A stretch of 64,000 bases of DNA from Photorhabdus cinerea (GCF_011189575.1 NZ_PUJW01000001.1:1-64000); one strand, 5' to 3'; positions 8,597 to 18,718 are shown, counted from the stretch's first letter. Numbers and translations: made by a program. Notes: generated from the letters alone by a model not told the origin.

Positions 8597-8722
8597 TATG
8601 TCATACTCGCTGTTGATTAATTAATCATATAAAATCATTCAGTTCTTGAGTTTAACATCGAATACGGAACAATCAGATAATCTGTGATGTAAAACAGTGC
8701 TATCTCACAAGTTGGGGGATCA

Positions 8723-10252
8723 ATGTCCGAAATAGACTTTAGTCAGAAGCTTAATTATCAACGTAAATACAGTCAGTATGATGTTGATCCTAATGATGAA
8801 GAACAAGTTATTCGCCAATTTGAAAGTGATCGCGGACGGATAATGAATTCGGCGGCTATTCGCCGTTTGCAACAGAAAACACAGGTTTTCCCGCTGGAAC
8901 ATAATGCTGCCGTTCGCAGTCGTTTAACTCATTCATTAGAAGTGCAACAAATTGGGCGTTATATTTCGAAAACGATTATCAGTGAATTGAAATCGCGTAA
9001 TTTGTTGGTTCATTATGGGTTGGATAAACGTCTGTTGCCATTTGAAAGCCTGATTGAAATGGCCTGTTTAATGCACGATATTGGTAATCCACCGTTTGGT
9101 CATTTTGGTGAAGTTGCGATTAAAAATTGGTTTGCCAGAAAGCTCGATCCTGATTTTGACCCGGAAAATATGGGGCAAAAAGATCAATGTGAAATATTGG
9201 CATTGCATTTAAGCTGTGATGCGAAAAAAGATCACTTCCGTCGTCAATTGCGTAAAGATTTATGTCAGTTTGAAGGGAATGCTCAGGCGATCCGTATGGT
9301 CCACAGCCTGCTAAAACTCAATCTGACTTATGCCCAAATTGGCTGTATTCTAAAATATACTTGTCCTGCTTTTCGTCTTAAAAAAGAACCGGATCAATTT
9401 AATTACCTGATGAAAAAACCGGGTTTTTATTGGTCGGAAGAAAATTTTGTCCGCGAATTACGTCGTGAGCTTAAAATGGGCGAATTTTGTCGCTTCCCGC
9501 TGACTTATATTATGGAAGCCGCAGATGATATCTCTTATTGCATTGCTGATCTGGACGACGCTGTTGAAAAAGATATTTTTGGCGTGGATATGCTGGTGGA
9601 ATATCTCAAACAGGAGTGGCAAGAAAGTGGCGGTCATCAGACTGGGGATCTATTTGAAGTAACTATTAACAAGGCTTATAACAGAACTCGTGGTAATAAA
9701 TTATTACGCCGTAGCCGGCAAGACCAATTCTTTATGGATCTAAGGGTTTATATTACCGATAAGCTTGTGCCTTATACTGCCCATCGTTTTATTGATCATC
9801 TGCCTGCGGTTTTTGCGGGGACATTTAATCAGGCATTGCTTGAAGATAAGAGTGAAGAGCATCGGTTACTTAAGACGCTGAAAAATGTTGCGTGTAAAAG
9901 AGTATTTAATCATCCAGAAGTTGAAGAGTTAGAGTTACAGGGATACAAAGTTATTAATGGGCTATTGGATTTTTACTACCCATTATTGAAAATGCCCCGT
10001 CAGCATTTTATGGAATTAAACCAGAATAATTGTCACGAAAAGTATTTTATTGAAACCCGGTTGCTACACAAACTTTCCACTAAACATCGTCTGGCTTATA
10101 GCGAAGCGGTAGAAGGAATTATCGCCACTGATGAATCTGAAAAAGATTTGATAGAGTTCTATTATCGCGCTCGTCTTATTCAGGATTACATCAGTGGCAT
10201 GACAGATAATTATGCCTATGAAGAATACTGCAAATTCACAGTACGTAATTAA
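8723..10252 (+). CDS. dgt: Deoxyguanosinetriphosphate triphosphohydrolase
   Basis: 509 residues, close to the E. coli enzyme in length. It hydrolyses dGTP to deoxyguanosine and triphosphate. The metal-binding HD signature is MACLMHDIGNPPFGHFGE, preceded by the RLTHSLEV His motif, and further conserved metal and substrate residues lie in YIMEAADDISY. Start ATG 8723 follows GGGGGATCA. It ends five bases before the convergent barA stop. Confidence 0.96.
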   Translation: MSEIDFSQKLNYQRKYSQYDVDPNDEEQVIRQFESDRGRIMNSAAIRRLQQKTQVFPLEHNAAVRSRLTHSLEVQQIGRYISKTIISELKSRNLLVHYGLDKRLLPFESLIEMACLMHDIGNPPFGHFGEVAIKNWFARKLDPDFDPENMGQKDQCEILALHLSCDAKKDHFRRQLRKDLCQFEGNAQAIRMVHSLLKLNLTYAQIGCILKYTCPAFRLKKEPDQFNYLMKKPGFYWSEENFVRELRRELKMGEFCRFPLTYIMEAADDISYCIADLDDAVEKDIFGVDMLVEYLKQEWQESGGHQTGDLFEVTINKAYNRTRGNKLLRRSRQDQFFMDLRVYITDKLVPYTAHRFIDHLPAVFAGTFNQALLEDKSEEHRLLKTLKNVACKRVFNHPEVEELELQGYKVINGLLDFYYPLLKMPRQHFMELNQNNCHEKYFIETRLLHKLSTKHRLAYSEAVEGIIATDESEKDLIEFYYRARLIQDYISGMTDNYAYEEYCKFTVRN

Positions 10253-10256
10253 TGCT

Positions 10257-12587
10257 TTAACCGTTGTTCAATATTTTTTGGGCAGCGGTGTGTACGTTGT
10301 CGATTTCATCTGTCAATTCCAATAATTCAGGTTCTATATCCGTGGATGGAACACCTTTTTGTAATTGTTGTTCAATCACTTGGCAGAGTGCTTTTAGTCG
10401 TGGCACGCCGCTGTAACAGCAACTACCGTGCAGCTTATGGATCTGTTGCGGGTAATCTTCAACCATTTCCCCGGACAAAACTTTTTCGGTCATTGCTTTG
10501 ATATCCGGCAGTAAATTTACCAGCATTTGCAGCATATCCAGCGCAAGTTGCTCTTTTCCTGCGGCCTGTTGCAGAGCTAACTGCCAGTCAATATGTTGTG
10601 ATTCGTGCATTTTGGCATAGCGGTTTAGTACGGATCTTAGACAATTTTCATTCAATGGTTTGGTCAGAAAGCCTTCAAATAGCGATAGATCTGCATCAAC
10701 CTTCGGTCGGCAGGTATAAGCGGTGACCGCAATGATCGGTGTGCTATGGTGTTGCGGTAGCTGGCGGATGCGTTCAGAAGTGCAGATGCCGTCCATACCC
10801 GGCATATGAATGTCCATGAGAATAACATCAAAGTGGTGATCATTTGCCGCTTGCAAAGCTTCTTCGCCATTGCTGCACAGGATCGTTTTTTCTACGATTT
10901 CTTCCAATAATGAGCCTATTAATTTGAGATTAGCTGGATTGTCATCAACGGCCATGGCTGCTATGGGTAAACGTGGTGGATGGGGAAGTGCTTTTTGTGG
11001 CATAACGGACCCGGTTAGAATGAAATCATCTTTTTCCAGCCATAAATCAAAATGAAAAACAGAACCTTTTCCCGGTTCACTGGTAAAGCTGATATTTCCG
11101 CCCATTTCGCGGATCAGTTTCTGTGTAATCACCAGACCAAGGCCGGTGCCACCATAACGGCGAGAGATACTGGCATCTGCCTGATGAAAAGCTTGAAACA
11201 GATGTGGTCGCTGTTCAGGACTGATACCGATACCGGTATCACTGACAGTCATTTCTAAATTGATTTTATGGTGTTGCTGTTGTGTCAAATTAATTTTTAT
11301 TTCTACTGAACCTTGTTCAGTGAACTTAATCGCATTACCTATGATGTTGGTTAATATTTGCTGGAGGCGCGTAGGGTCGCCTATGACTAAATTCGGTATT
11401 TGCGGATCAACATGGTGAGTAAGTTGAATGTTCTTATTTTGGGCACTCGGTGTCAGTAAAACAATAACTTCATCAATAGTATCTTGTAGAAGAAATGGAA
11501 TGTTTTCTAGTATTAACTTGTCAGATTCAAGTCGTGAAAAATCCAATATGTCATTGATAATATTCAGCAAGTGATTGGCAGAACGCTCAATAATATACAG
11601 ATATTCAGTTTGTTGTGTTGTCAGGGATGTTTTTAGAGTTTGGCGGGTAAAACCAATGACACCATTCAGTGGTGTACGTAATTCATGAGACATATTAGCC
11701 AGAAATTCTGTTTTTATTCTGGCTGCTTCTTGTGCTCGTTTCTTCGCTATTGCTAACTCAACATTCTGAATTTCGAACTGTTCCATTGTTTCCCGCAAAT
11801 CCGAAGTTGCTTGAGCAATGTCGTGCTGCATCTCTTCTTTATAGCTAGAAAGGGATTTTGCCATTGCATTAATGCCATTTTTTAGCGTATCGAGTTCACC
11901 AAAATACTTTCCGCTGACACGGCTGTTTAACTGTCCCTGACGAATTCTATCAACAGTACGGACTATTTCGCTGATAGGTTTCGTGATTTTACGAACCAAA
12001 TAGTAGGCAAATAATGATGCCCCACCGAGGCAAATGATCAAGAGTAATATAAAGATAGCGATATCTTTATATCGCTGTAAGTGAGCGGCGCGTAAGTCAA
12101 GATCAATGGCGATATAACCAATGGGATGCAGGGCCGGGGAATTTGGAATCTGTTGATTTTTAGATAAGTGATGCTCTGAGATAATTGGCATCCGTAAAAT
12201 AATGCTGTTTTTGATCTCCATTTTTGCCAGAGTGATTGGCAATGGGGTATTTGGTGCGATTTGTAGCTGGGTTGAATCGTATTTATAGTTTGATATATCA
12301 AATAGCTGATTATCATCATTAAAAATGGCAATTGCCCGAACTATCTCAGAATTTCTGCGGTGAAGCCGGGTTATCAATGAATTGACACGTTCACGGTTAT
12401 GTAGGTTTATGCCAATTTCACTGGCAATGGAAAGAGGTTCAATAATACTGATTCCGGATCGGACGATCTGGTTTTTTATTTCACTATAGTGGTAATAGAT
12501 AAATGATACACTGAGAAACATGCCAATCAGTAAAGTTGGACCCAGGATCAGGCTCATCATTCGGATGAGTAAGCTATATTTGGTCAT
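10257..12587 (-). CDS. barA: Hybrid sensor histidine kinase BarA, compact form
   Basis: 776 residues. Domains in order: a transmembrane helix at 8-32, a periplasmic sensor region, a second helix near 175-197, HAMP, a coiled coil, HisKA with the phospho-His in NMSHELRTPLNG (around 300), HATPase (NAIKFTE, DTGIGIS, GGTGLGL), a receiver with phospho-Asp in VILMDIHMPGMDG, and an HPt domain with His in IHKLHGSCCYSG. BarA phosphorylates UvrY, which drives the Csr small RNAs and, in Photorhabdus and Xenorhabdus, secondary metabolism. E. coli BarA is 918 residues. The missing ~140 residues fall between HATPase and receiver, where E. coli has a degenerate receiver-like domain. It is divergent from rlmD. 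Confidence 0.93.
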   Translation of the reverse strand: MTKYSLLIRMMSLILGPTLLIGMFLSVSFIYYHYSEIKNQIVRSGISIIEPLSIASEIGINLHNRERVNSLITRLHRRNSEIVRAIAIFNDDNQLFDISNYKYDSTQLQIAPNTPLPITLAKMEIKNSIILRMPIISEHHLSKNQQIPNSPALHPIGYIAIDLDLRAAHLQRYKDIAIFILLLIICLGGASLFAYYLVRKITKPISEIVRTVDRIRQGQLNSRVSGKYFGELDTLKNGINAMAKSLSSYKEEMQHDIAQATSDLRETMEQFEIQNVELAIAKKRAQEAARIKTEFLANMSHELRTPLNGVIGFTRQTLKTSLTTQQTEYLYIIERSANHLLNIINDILDFSRLESDKLILENIPFLLQDTIDEVIVLLTPSAQNKNIQLTHHVDPQIPNLVIGDPTRLQQILTNIIGNAIKFTEQGSVEIKINLTQQQHHKINLEMTVSDTGIGISPEQRPHLFQAFHQADASISRRYGGTGLGLVITQKLIREMGGNISFTSEPGKGSVFHFDLWLEKDDFILTGSVMPQKALPHPPRLPIAAMAVDDNPANLKLIGSLLEEIVEKTILCSNGEEALQAANDHHFDVILMDIHMPGMDGICTSERIRQLPQHHSTPIIAVTAYTCRPKVDADLSLFEGFLTKPLNENCLRSVLNRYAKMHESQHIDWQLALQQAAGKEQLALDMLQMLVNLLPDIKAMTEKVLSGEMVEDYPQQIHKLHGSCCYSGVPRLKALCQVIEQQLQKGVPSTDIEPELLELTDEIDNVHTAAQKILNNG

Positions 12588-12641
12588 AGGCGTCTATGTA
12601 TGGGAAAATAAGGGCTTAATAACTCATAGTCCATAAGAATC

Positions 12642-13973
12642 ATGGTGCAATTTTATTCCCCCAATCGCCGAACAATAAATCGACATATCATCACAGTCAC
12701 TGCGGATAATCTGGATGCTCAGGGGCAGGGCGTGGCTCGTCATCAAGGTAAAACTATTTTTGTCGCTGGGTTATTGCCCGGCGAACAGGCACAGATACAA
12801 CTAACAGAAGAGAAACGCCAGTTTGCAAAGGCAAAGCTGGTTAAGCGTCTTTCTGACAGTCCATATCGTGTAAGTCCCCGTTGCCCGCATTTTGGCGTAT
12901 GTGGCGGTTGTCAGCAACAACATGTTGCACCTGATTTACAACGTGAGAGTAAAGCTAGTGTTCTGGAACATCTTATTCGGCGGGAAACCGGTGTCACTGT
13001 CTCTGTTAAGCCTGTGATTCTCAGCCCGGAATATGGTTATCGGCGCAGGGCAAGACTTGGTTTACAGTATCAAATGAAACAACGTCAACTTGTGATGGGG
13101 TTTCGGCAGAATCAATCTAATGAAATCGTTGCTGTAAAAAGATGTCCGGTTTTACAGCCGGAATTGGAACAGTTATTGCAACCATTATCTCAGTGTCTAA
13201 ATAATCTGAAAGCAGCGAAACGGTTGGGACATGTGGAGCTGGTGCTAGCAGATAATGGGCCGTTGGTGATATTGCGCCACCTTGATCCCTTGAGAGAGGA
13301 AGATAAAGAAAAATTATGCACGTTTGCGGTGCAACATCATGTGGTTGTCTATCTGATGGCAGATGAAACTACACTTGAACCATTGAATAAACCGTCGGAA
13401 CCCTGGTATCAGGTGGACGGATTAAAACTGGTGTTTAGCCCCAGAGATTTTATTCAGGTTAATGATACGGTAAATCAGCAAATGGTTGCTCAGGCGATGG
13501 CGTGGCTCGATTTACAACCGAATGACAGAGTCCTTGACCTGTTCTGTGGTATGGGGAATTTCACCTTGCCTATTGCGCGGAAAGTGCAGTCTGTGGTCGG
13601 AGTGGAAGGGGTTGCCACGCTAGTAGCGAATGGGCAATATAATGCCAGATTAAATAATTTGGATAACATATCTTTCTATCATGAAAATTTGGAAGCTAAC
13701 ATACATCAGCAACCTTGGGCGAAGCTGGGATTTAACAAGGTTTTATTAGATCCGGCGCGTGCGGGTGCAGCAGGAGTCATGTCACACATCGTCAAGCTAG
13801 CCCCTGAAAAAGTGGTTTATGTCTCTTGTAATCCAACAACATTGGCGCGGGACAGTAAGATTCTGCTTGAGGCTGGCTATCATATTATCAGTGTGCGGAT
13901 GTTGGATATGTTTCCGCATACAGGTCATCTGGAGTCAATGGCGCTATTTAGCCGTATGGATTGTGGCGGGTAG
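12642..13973 (+). CDS. rlmD: 23S rRNA (uracil-1939-C5)-methyltransferase
   Basis: 443 residues. It methylates U1939 of 23S rRNA using S-adenosylmethionine. It has an N-terminal TRAM domain (ITVTADNLDAQGQGVARHQG), [4Fe-4S] ligands in CPHFGVCGGCQQQ, the SAM-binding motif DLFCGMGNFTLPIA, and the catalytic Cys in VVYVSCNPTTLARD. The start at ATG 12642 aligns with E. coli (MxQFYSxxRR). relA follows 21 bases later, as in E. coli. Confidence 0.96.
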   Translation: MVQFYSPNRRTINRHIITVTADNLDAQGQGVARHQGKTIFVAGLLPGEQAQIQLTEEKRQFAKAKLVKRLSDSPYRVSPRCPHFGVCGGCQQQHVAPDLQRESKASVLEHLIRRETGVTVSVKPVILSPEYGYRRRARLGLQYQMKQRQLVMGFRQNQSNEIVAVKRCPVLQPELEQLLQPLSQCLNNLKAAKRLGHVELVLADNGPLVILRHLDPLREEDKEKLCTFAVQHHVVVYLMADETTLEPLNKPSEPWYQVDGLKLVFSPRDFIQVNDTVNQQMVAQAMAWLDLQPNDRVLDLFCGMGNFTLPIARKVQSVVGVEGVATLVANGQYNARLNNLDNISFYHENLEANIHQQPWAKLGFNKVLLDPARAGAAGVMSHIVKLAPEKVVYVSCNPTTLARDSKILLEAGYHIISVRMLDMFPHTGHLESMALFSRMDCGG

Positions 13974-13994
13974 TCGCTAGAAATGGGAGAGATT

Positions 13995-16226
13995 ATGGTT
14001 GCGGTAAGAAGTGCTCATTTAACCCCTGCGGGAGAGTTTGCAGTACATAAGTGGATCGCTAGTTTAAATACAGTGAATCTTCAATTGAGTGAGAAATTGG
14101 CCGAAACCTGGCGTTATTGTTACGAAAAAGCGCAAAATCATCCTGATTCAGAACTTCTATTATGGCGTGGCGTAGAAATGGTCGAGATCCTTTCCACGCT
14201 GAGCATGGACAGTGACAGCATGCGTGCTGCGTTACTGTTCCCGTTGGTTGATGCCAAATTACTCGATGGGGAAACTGTCACAGAAGCGTTTGGCGGTGCG
14301 ATTACCAATCTGGTGAAAGGCGTTATGGAAATGGATGCTATTCGCCAGTTGAAAGCCACTCATAACGATTCAACTTGTTCTGTGCAGGTTGATAATGTCC
14401 GCCGAATGTTATTGGCCATGGTGGAAGATTTTCGCTGTGTTGTCATCAAACTGGCGGAGCGGATTGCGCATCTGCGGGAAGTCAAAGAGGCGGATGAAGA
14501 TGAGCGGGTACTGGTTGCCAAAGAGTGTTCCAATATTTATGCGCCATTAGCTAACCGTCTGGGAATTGGTCAACTCAAATGGGAACTTGAGGATTACTGC
14601 TTCCGTTATCTCCATCCTGATGAATACAAAAAAATTGCTAAGTTATTACATGAGCGTCGAATTGATCGCGAACAATATATTGATCACTTTGTCAGTACAT
14701 TACGTAAATATATGCTCAAAGAGAGTGTAACGACTGAGATATACGGGCGTCCTAAACATATCTACAGCATCTGGCGGAAGATGCAAAAAAAATCACTGGC
14801 ATTTGATGAGTTGTTTGATGTTCGGGCTGTGCGGATTGTGGTTGAACGTTTACAGGATTGTTACGCGGCTCTGGGAATAGTACATACTCACTATCGCCAT
14901 TTACCGGATGAATTCGATGATTATGTTGCCAACCCAAAACCCAATGGTTACCAATCTATCCATACTGTCGTGCTTGGGCCGGGTGGTAAGACACTGGAAA
15001 TTCAGATCCGTACCCGTCAGATGCATGAAGATGCTGAATTAGGGATTGCTGCACATTGGAAATATAAAGAAGGTGCAACAGCGGTTAATCGTGCTGGATA
15101 TGAAGGGCGCATTGCATGGCTGCGTAAACTGATCGCATGGCAGGAAGAGATGGCAGATTCTGGCGAAATGCTGGATGAGGTTCGCAGCCAGGTGTTTGAT
15201 GATCGGGTATATGTATTTACACCTAAAGGGGATGTGATTGATCTGCCTGCGGGTTCTACGCCACTGGATTTTGCTTATCATATTCACAGTGATGTTGGGC
15301 ATCGTTGTATTGGGGCGAAAATTGGTGGCCGGATTGTGCCATTCAGCTACCAGTTGCAGATGGGCGATCAGATTGACATCATCACGCAAAAACAGCCGAA
15401 CCCAAGCCGCGACTGGCTGAACCCAAACTTGGGATATGTCACGACAAGCCGTGGCCGGGCGAAAATCCATAACTGGTTCCGCAAACAGGATCGGGATAAG
15501 AACATCATTGCTGGGCGTCAAATGCTGGATAACGAACTGGCACACTTGGGGATTAGTCTAAAAGAAGCAGAAAAGCTACTCATTGCTCGTTATAACGTCC
15601 ACACACTTGATGAAGTCTTGGCAGGAATTGGTGTTGGTGATATCCGTATCAACCAGTTGATTAACTTCTTGCAAAGTAAATTTAATAAAACTACCGCAGA
15701 AGATGCAGATCGGGAAGCGCTTCGCAATTTGGAAAGCAAACCCCATGCACAGCGTAGTTCTGCTAAGGATAATGGGCGGATTGTGGTAGAAGGTGTGGGT
15801 AATTTGATGCATCACATAGCGCGTTGTTGCCAGCCAATTCTGGGAGATGAGATTGTTGGTTTTATTACCCGTGGGAGGGGAATATCTATCCATTGGGCTG
15901 ACTGTGAACAACTGGCAGATTTGCAGGCAAATGCCCCTGAAAGGGTGGTGGATGCGGTCTGGGGAGAGAGTTATTCCAGCGGTTACTCATTGATTGTGCG
16001 TGTTGTTGCAAATGATCGTAGTGGATTATTGCGTGATATCACCACGATCTTAGCGAATGAAAAGGTCAATGTGCTTGGGGTGAGCAGCCGTAGTGATGTA
16101 AAACAGCAAATTGCTACCATTGATATGAATATTGAGATTTATAACCTGCAAGTATTGGGGCGGATACTGACGAAAATCAATCAGTTACCAGATGTCATTG
16201 AAGCCAAACGCCTTCATGGCAACTGA
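13995..16226 (+). CDS. relA: GTP pyrophosphokinase (stringent response (p)ppGpp synthetase I)
   Basis: 743 residues starting MVAVRSAH at ATG 13995, which aligns with E. coli and has GGGAGAG just before it; an ATG at 13983 would add four residues. RelA binds stalled ribosomes with uncharged tRNA and makes pppGpp. Domains: inactive N-terminal HD-like hydrolase domain, synthetase with YGRPKHIYSIWRKM and NPKPNGYQSIHT, TGS (VFTPKGDVIDLPAGST), a Cys-rich region (ARCCQPILGDEIVGF) and a C-terminal ACT domain (VRVVANDRSGLLRDI). Confidence 0.97.
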   Translation: MVAVRSAHLTPAGEFAVHKWIASLNTVNLQLSEKLAETWRYCYEKAQNHPDSELLLWRGVEMVEILSTLSMDSDSMRAALLFPLVDAKLLDGETVTEAFGGAITNLVKGVMEMDAIRQLKATHNDSTCSVQVDNVRRMLLAMVEDFRCVVIKLAERIAHLREVKEADEDERVLVAKECSNIYAPLANRLGIGQLKWELEDYCFRYLHPDEYKKIAKLLHERRIDREQYIDHFVSTLRKYMLKESVTTEIYGRPKHIYSIWRKMQKKSLAFDELFDVRAVRIVVERLQDCYAALGIVHTHYRHLPDEFDDYVANPKPNGYQSIHTVVLGPGGKTLEIQIRTRQMHEDAELGIAAHWKYKEGATAVNRAGYEGRIAWLRKLIAWQEEMADSGEMLDEVRSQVFDDRVYVFTPKGDVIDLPAGSTPLDFAYHIHSDVGHRCIGAKIGGRIVPFSYQLQMGDQIDIITQKQPNPSRDWLNPNLGYVTTSRGRAKIHNWFRKQDRDKNIIAGRQMLDNELAHLGISLKEAEKLLIARYNVHTLDEVLAGIGVGDIRINQLINFLQSKFNKTTAEDADREALRNLESKPHAQRSSAKDNGRIVVEGVGNLMHHIARCCQPILGDEIVGFITRGRGISIHWADCEQLADLQANAPERVVDAVWGESYSSGYSLIVRVVANDRSGLLRDITTILANEKVNVLGVSSRSDVKQQIATIDMNIEIYNLQVLGRILTKINQLPDVIEAKRLHGN

Positions 16227-16263
16227 CAGCAGGGAAATTGGGATAAAAAATGAAATCATTTGC

Positions 16264-16392
16264 TATATACCCTATGGATTTCAAGATGCATCGCGACGGC
16301 AAGGGAGTGAATCCCCGGGAGCATAGCGAACTGTGTGACCGGGGTGAGCGAGTGCAGCCAACAAAGAGGCAACTTGAAAGATGACGGGTATA
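16264..16392 (+). repeat. ERIC (IRU) element, copy 1
   Basis: About 127 bases with the classic ERIC core (GTGAATCCCC then GGGGTGAGCGAGTGCAGCC) and terminal inverted ends (ATACCC...GGATTTCAAGATG and CAACTTGAAAGATGACGGGTAT). It lies between relA and mazG, where E. coli has mazEF. Its last 12 bases form the start of the mazG coding sequence. Confidence 0.92.
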
Positions 16393-17160
16393 AAACGGTT
16401 ATTAGAGATTATGGCTCGGTTGCGCCATCCTCAGCAGGGATGCCCCTGGGACAAAGAGCAAACATTCAAAACGATAGCACCTTATACGTTAGAAGAGACT
16501 TATGAAGTTATCGATGCTATTGAGCGCGGTGATTTTTCTGATCTGAAAGAAGAATTGGGTGATCTGCTATTTCAGGTCGTGTTCTATGCTGAAATGGGCA
16601 AAGAGCAGCAATTATTTGATTTCGATGATATCTGCAATGGGATCAGCGACAAACTGGAACGTCGGCATCCGCATATTTTCGAGCAACAGCAGAATATCAG
16701 CGGTGATGTGGCTATCAGTAGTTGGGAGAAACGGAAAGCGCAGGAAAGAGCGCAAAAAGATCTTCATTCCGTCCTGGATGATATTCCTGTAAGCCTGCCG
16801 GCGTTAATGAAAGCCTATAAAATGCAGAAACGCTGTGCTTCCATTGGTTTTGACTGGGATACTCTGGGCCCGGTGCTGGACAAAGTTTATGAAGAGATAG
16901 ACGAAGTGATGGATGAAGCTCATCAGGCCGTGGTTGATGAACAACATCTGGAAGAAGAGATTGGCGATTTACTGTTTGCTGTTGTGAACTTGTCGCGTCA
17001 TTTGGGGTACAAACCTGAACTTGCATTGCAGAAAGCCTGTAATAAGTTTGAGAGTCGTTTCAGGGAAGTGGAAAAGCTGATCCGGAGTCAAGGCCATACG
17101 TTGGAAACGGCGACATTGGAAGAAATGGAACAAATGTGGCAACAGGTTAAGAAACAGTAA
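16381..17160 (+). CDS. mazG: Nucleoside triphosphate pyrophosphohydrolase MazG
   Basis: 259 residues. It hydrolyses NTPs to NMP and pyrophosphate and in E. coli lowers ppGpp effects. It has two MazG domains, each with an EExxE-type metal site: LEETYEVIDAIE and LKEELGDLLFQ in the first, VYEEIDEVMDE and LEEEIGDLLFA in the second. Start ATG 16381 aligns with E. coli (M..I.RLL.IM.RLR), but that ATG and the next three codons lie in the end of an ERIC element. The next Met, 16411, would delete 10 conserved residues. In E. coli pyrG follows; here a 5-kb island intervenes. Confidence 0.95.
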   Translation: MTGIKRLLEIMARLRHPQQGCPWDKEQTFKTIAPYTLEETYEVIDAIERGDFSDLKEELGDLLFQVVFYAEMGKEQQLFDFDDICNGISDKLERRHPHIFEQQQNISGDVAISSWEKRKAQERAQKDLHSVLDDIPVSLPALMKAYKMQKRCASIGFDWDTLGPVLDKVYEEIDEVMDEAHQAVVDEQHLEEEIGDLLFAVVNLSRHLGYKPELALQKACNKFESRFREVEKLIRSQGHTLETATLEEMEQMWQQVKKQ

Positions 17161-17213
17161 CCGGAAATAATAGTCTGAAAGCTGGAATTTTTATTTTTTT
17201 GAGAGGAAAATTT

Positions 17214-17486
17214 ATGTTGAATAAATTTTCCTGAGCTTTGTTTGAGAAGGAATTAAATATTTCCGAATTGGCTATTCTATTATTTAATAATGAATATCTT
17301 TCTCGTTTTTCCAATGATAAGCTTTTTCAAAAAAGAATCTTTTCAAGAATAGAAGGTAAGGTTGGAATATCGTTTTCACCATTACTTAATAATTTTAAAT
17401 GCACGGAAGAGGTTTACTCAATGCTTATGGACATCAATATATTTATACACCAAAAGGAAAATCAATACCGATTGCGTTTAAGGTAA
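17214..17486 (+). pseudogene. Small gene interrupted by an in-frame TGA, upstream of an ABC transporter
   Basis: AGAGGA lies six to eight bases before ATG 17214. The frame reads MLNKFS, hits TGA at 17232-17234, and then stays open in the same frame to 17486, giving about 90 codons in total (SELAILLFNNEYLSRF, then a C-terminal part near EVYSMLMDINIF). TGG to TGA is the simplest change. An alternative start at TTG 17238 has no good binding site. I do not recognise the product. As the first gene before a membrane protein and an ATPase, it could have been a regulator or peptide of that transporter (inference). Confidence 0.45.
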
Positions 17487-17590
17487 AGTCAATGTATTGT
17501 GTTTAGTAATTATTTGTATTTACATTCCAGGACGAAATTTCCGAAAGACTCACAAAGGACGTTGTTTAGATTTTGGTTTTAGAGGGTTGT

Positions 17591-18718
17591 ATGAATTTAA
17601 TAATGGTTGATGCATTGGAGTATAGAGGCAGAATAAAAAAATTTGCGTCCGGGAACAAAAATGTCATTGTATTTCTTTGCTTCTTATTACTTCCGGCAAA
17701 AGCCAGTGGTGTAATTGAGTTCTTAATTGTCTTGTCTTCGAATATTGTTACTCCAGAGAACTACATCAAATCATTTTATTTCTCTTCCGTATCCTTAATA
17801 ATGTATGTGTTATTTTATTTGGTTAATATAAGGTTTTTTCCCACGGCAAGAAAAAATTCAATCGTTGTTTCTTTGGTAGATAAAAAAACATTGTTTCTTT
17901 GTAGTATCGCTTTTTTTATTTATAGTGCTTTTCCGATGATTATTTTCTTTTCTTTAGGTTTTTTTTCTGGAAATGCTAATTCTTTATATTATTTTTCATC
18001 TGTGTTGTTTTTGATTATTTCTTTTGCTGTAATTGGATTTTGCTTGTTTGAGTTAAATTTATTATGTTTTATTTTGGTTGCTGCATTCTTTATTTTTTCT
18101 GCATTATTGAGAAATGGAGTATTGTATAATTTTATTTTTACATCGGCTATTTTATTAATAGCGTTTAGATTATATTTAAATCCTGCATCACATCACACAA
18201 TTAATCAAAATAAGAAATTATTTTCATCAGGATTTTTTCTATCACCTTATATTGTAAATCTACGATATCATTTTCATAAAAATAAAATATCGTCATTTAT
18301 TATGTTATTATCTGTTCTGATTTTATATATATTATGTGAAAGTGCGTTTTCTCAAATTCCAGCCAAGTCTGATTATATATTACTAACATATTTCAGTGTT
18401 GTTATCTATATATGCATGTTATTGTTTTATAATCTCTCATATATTGAAATAAATCGCCTTTCATATTTGTCTAATTTTTTGTCTATGCGAAAAATTTCAC
18501 TTTATAATTATTTGGTTTCTTTGTTTTTATTTTCTATTTTAATTTCTGCTTTTTGTTTTTTTGTTGTTAAATCATTTCCTGTTATTATGTTTATATCCTA
18601 TGTTTTTCTTTCAGTTATTCTCTCATTTATTTCTTTACTGAGAACTCAGTATACGAAACTTATTATTCTTTGTATTATTGTCTCTTTTACATACTTTTTT
18701 GGGGTTATTTATGCTTGA
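17591..18718 (+). CDS. Probable ABC transporter membrane protein
   Basis: 375 residues from ATG 17591, preceded by AGAGGG; a TTG at 17573 is less likely. The protein is very hydrophobic, with about ten predicted membrane helices and rich in Phe, Ile, Leu and Ser. The AT-rich codon use is unlike mazG or pyrG on either side, which suggests transfer. No family was recognised. Its stop overlaps the ATPase start by eight bases, so the two are coupled and it is most likely the permease of a two-part exporter, perhaps for a peptide or for self-resistance (inference). Confidence 0.7.
   Translation: MNLIMVDALEYRGRIKKFASGNKNVIVFLCFLLLPAKASGVIEFLIVLSSNIVTPENYIKSFYFSSVSLIMYVLFYLVNIRFFPTARKNSIVVSLVDKKTLFLCSIAFFIYSAFPMIIFFSLGFFSGNANSLYYFSSVLFLIISFAVIGFCLFELNLLCFILVAAFFIFSALLRNGVLYNFIFTSAILLIAFRLYLNPASHHTINQNKKLFSSGFFLSPYIVNLRYHFHKNKISSFIMLLSVLILYILCESAFSQIPAKSDYILLTYFSVVIYICMLLFYNLSYIEINRLSYLSNFLSMRKISLYNYLVSLFLFSILISAFCFFVVKSFPVIMFISYVFLSVILSFISLLRTQYTKLIILCIIVSFTYFFGVIYA

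Noticed and set aside
15039..15545. 168-codon minus-strand frame inside relA
   Set aside because: Lies wholly within well-conserved relA in antisense; composition looks like a shadow frame.
17238..17486. A separate gene starting at TTG 17238
   Set aside because: The frame continues upstream through a TGA to a well-placed ATG at 17214, which explains it better as an interrupted gene.
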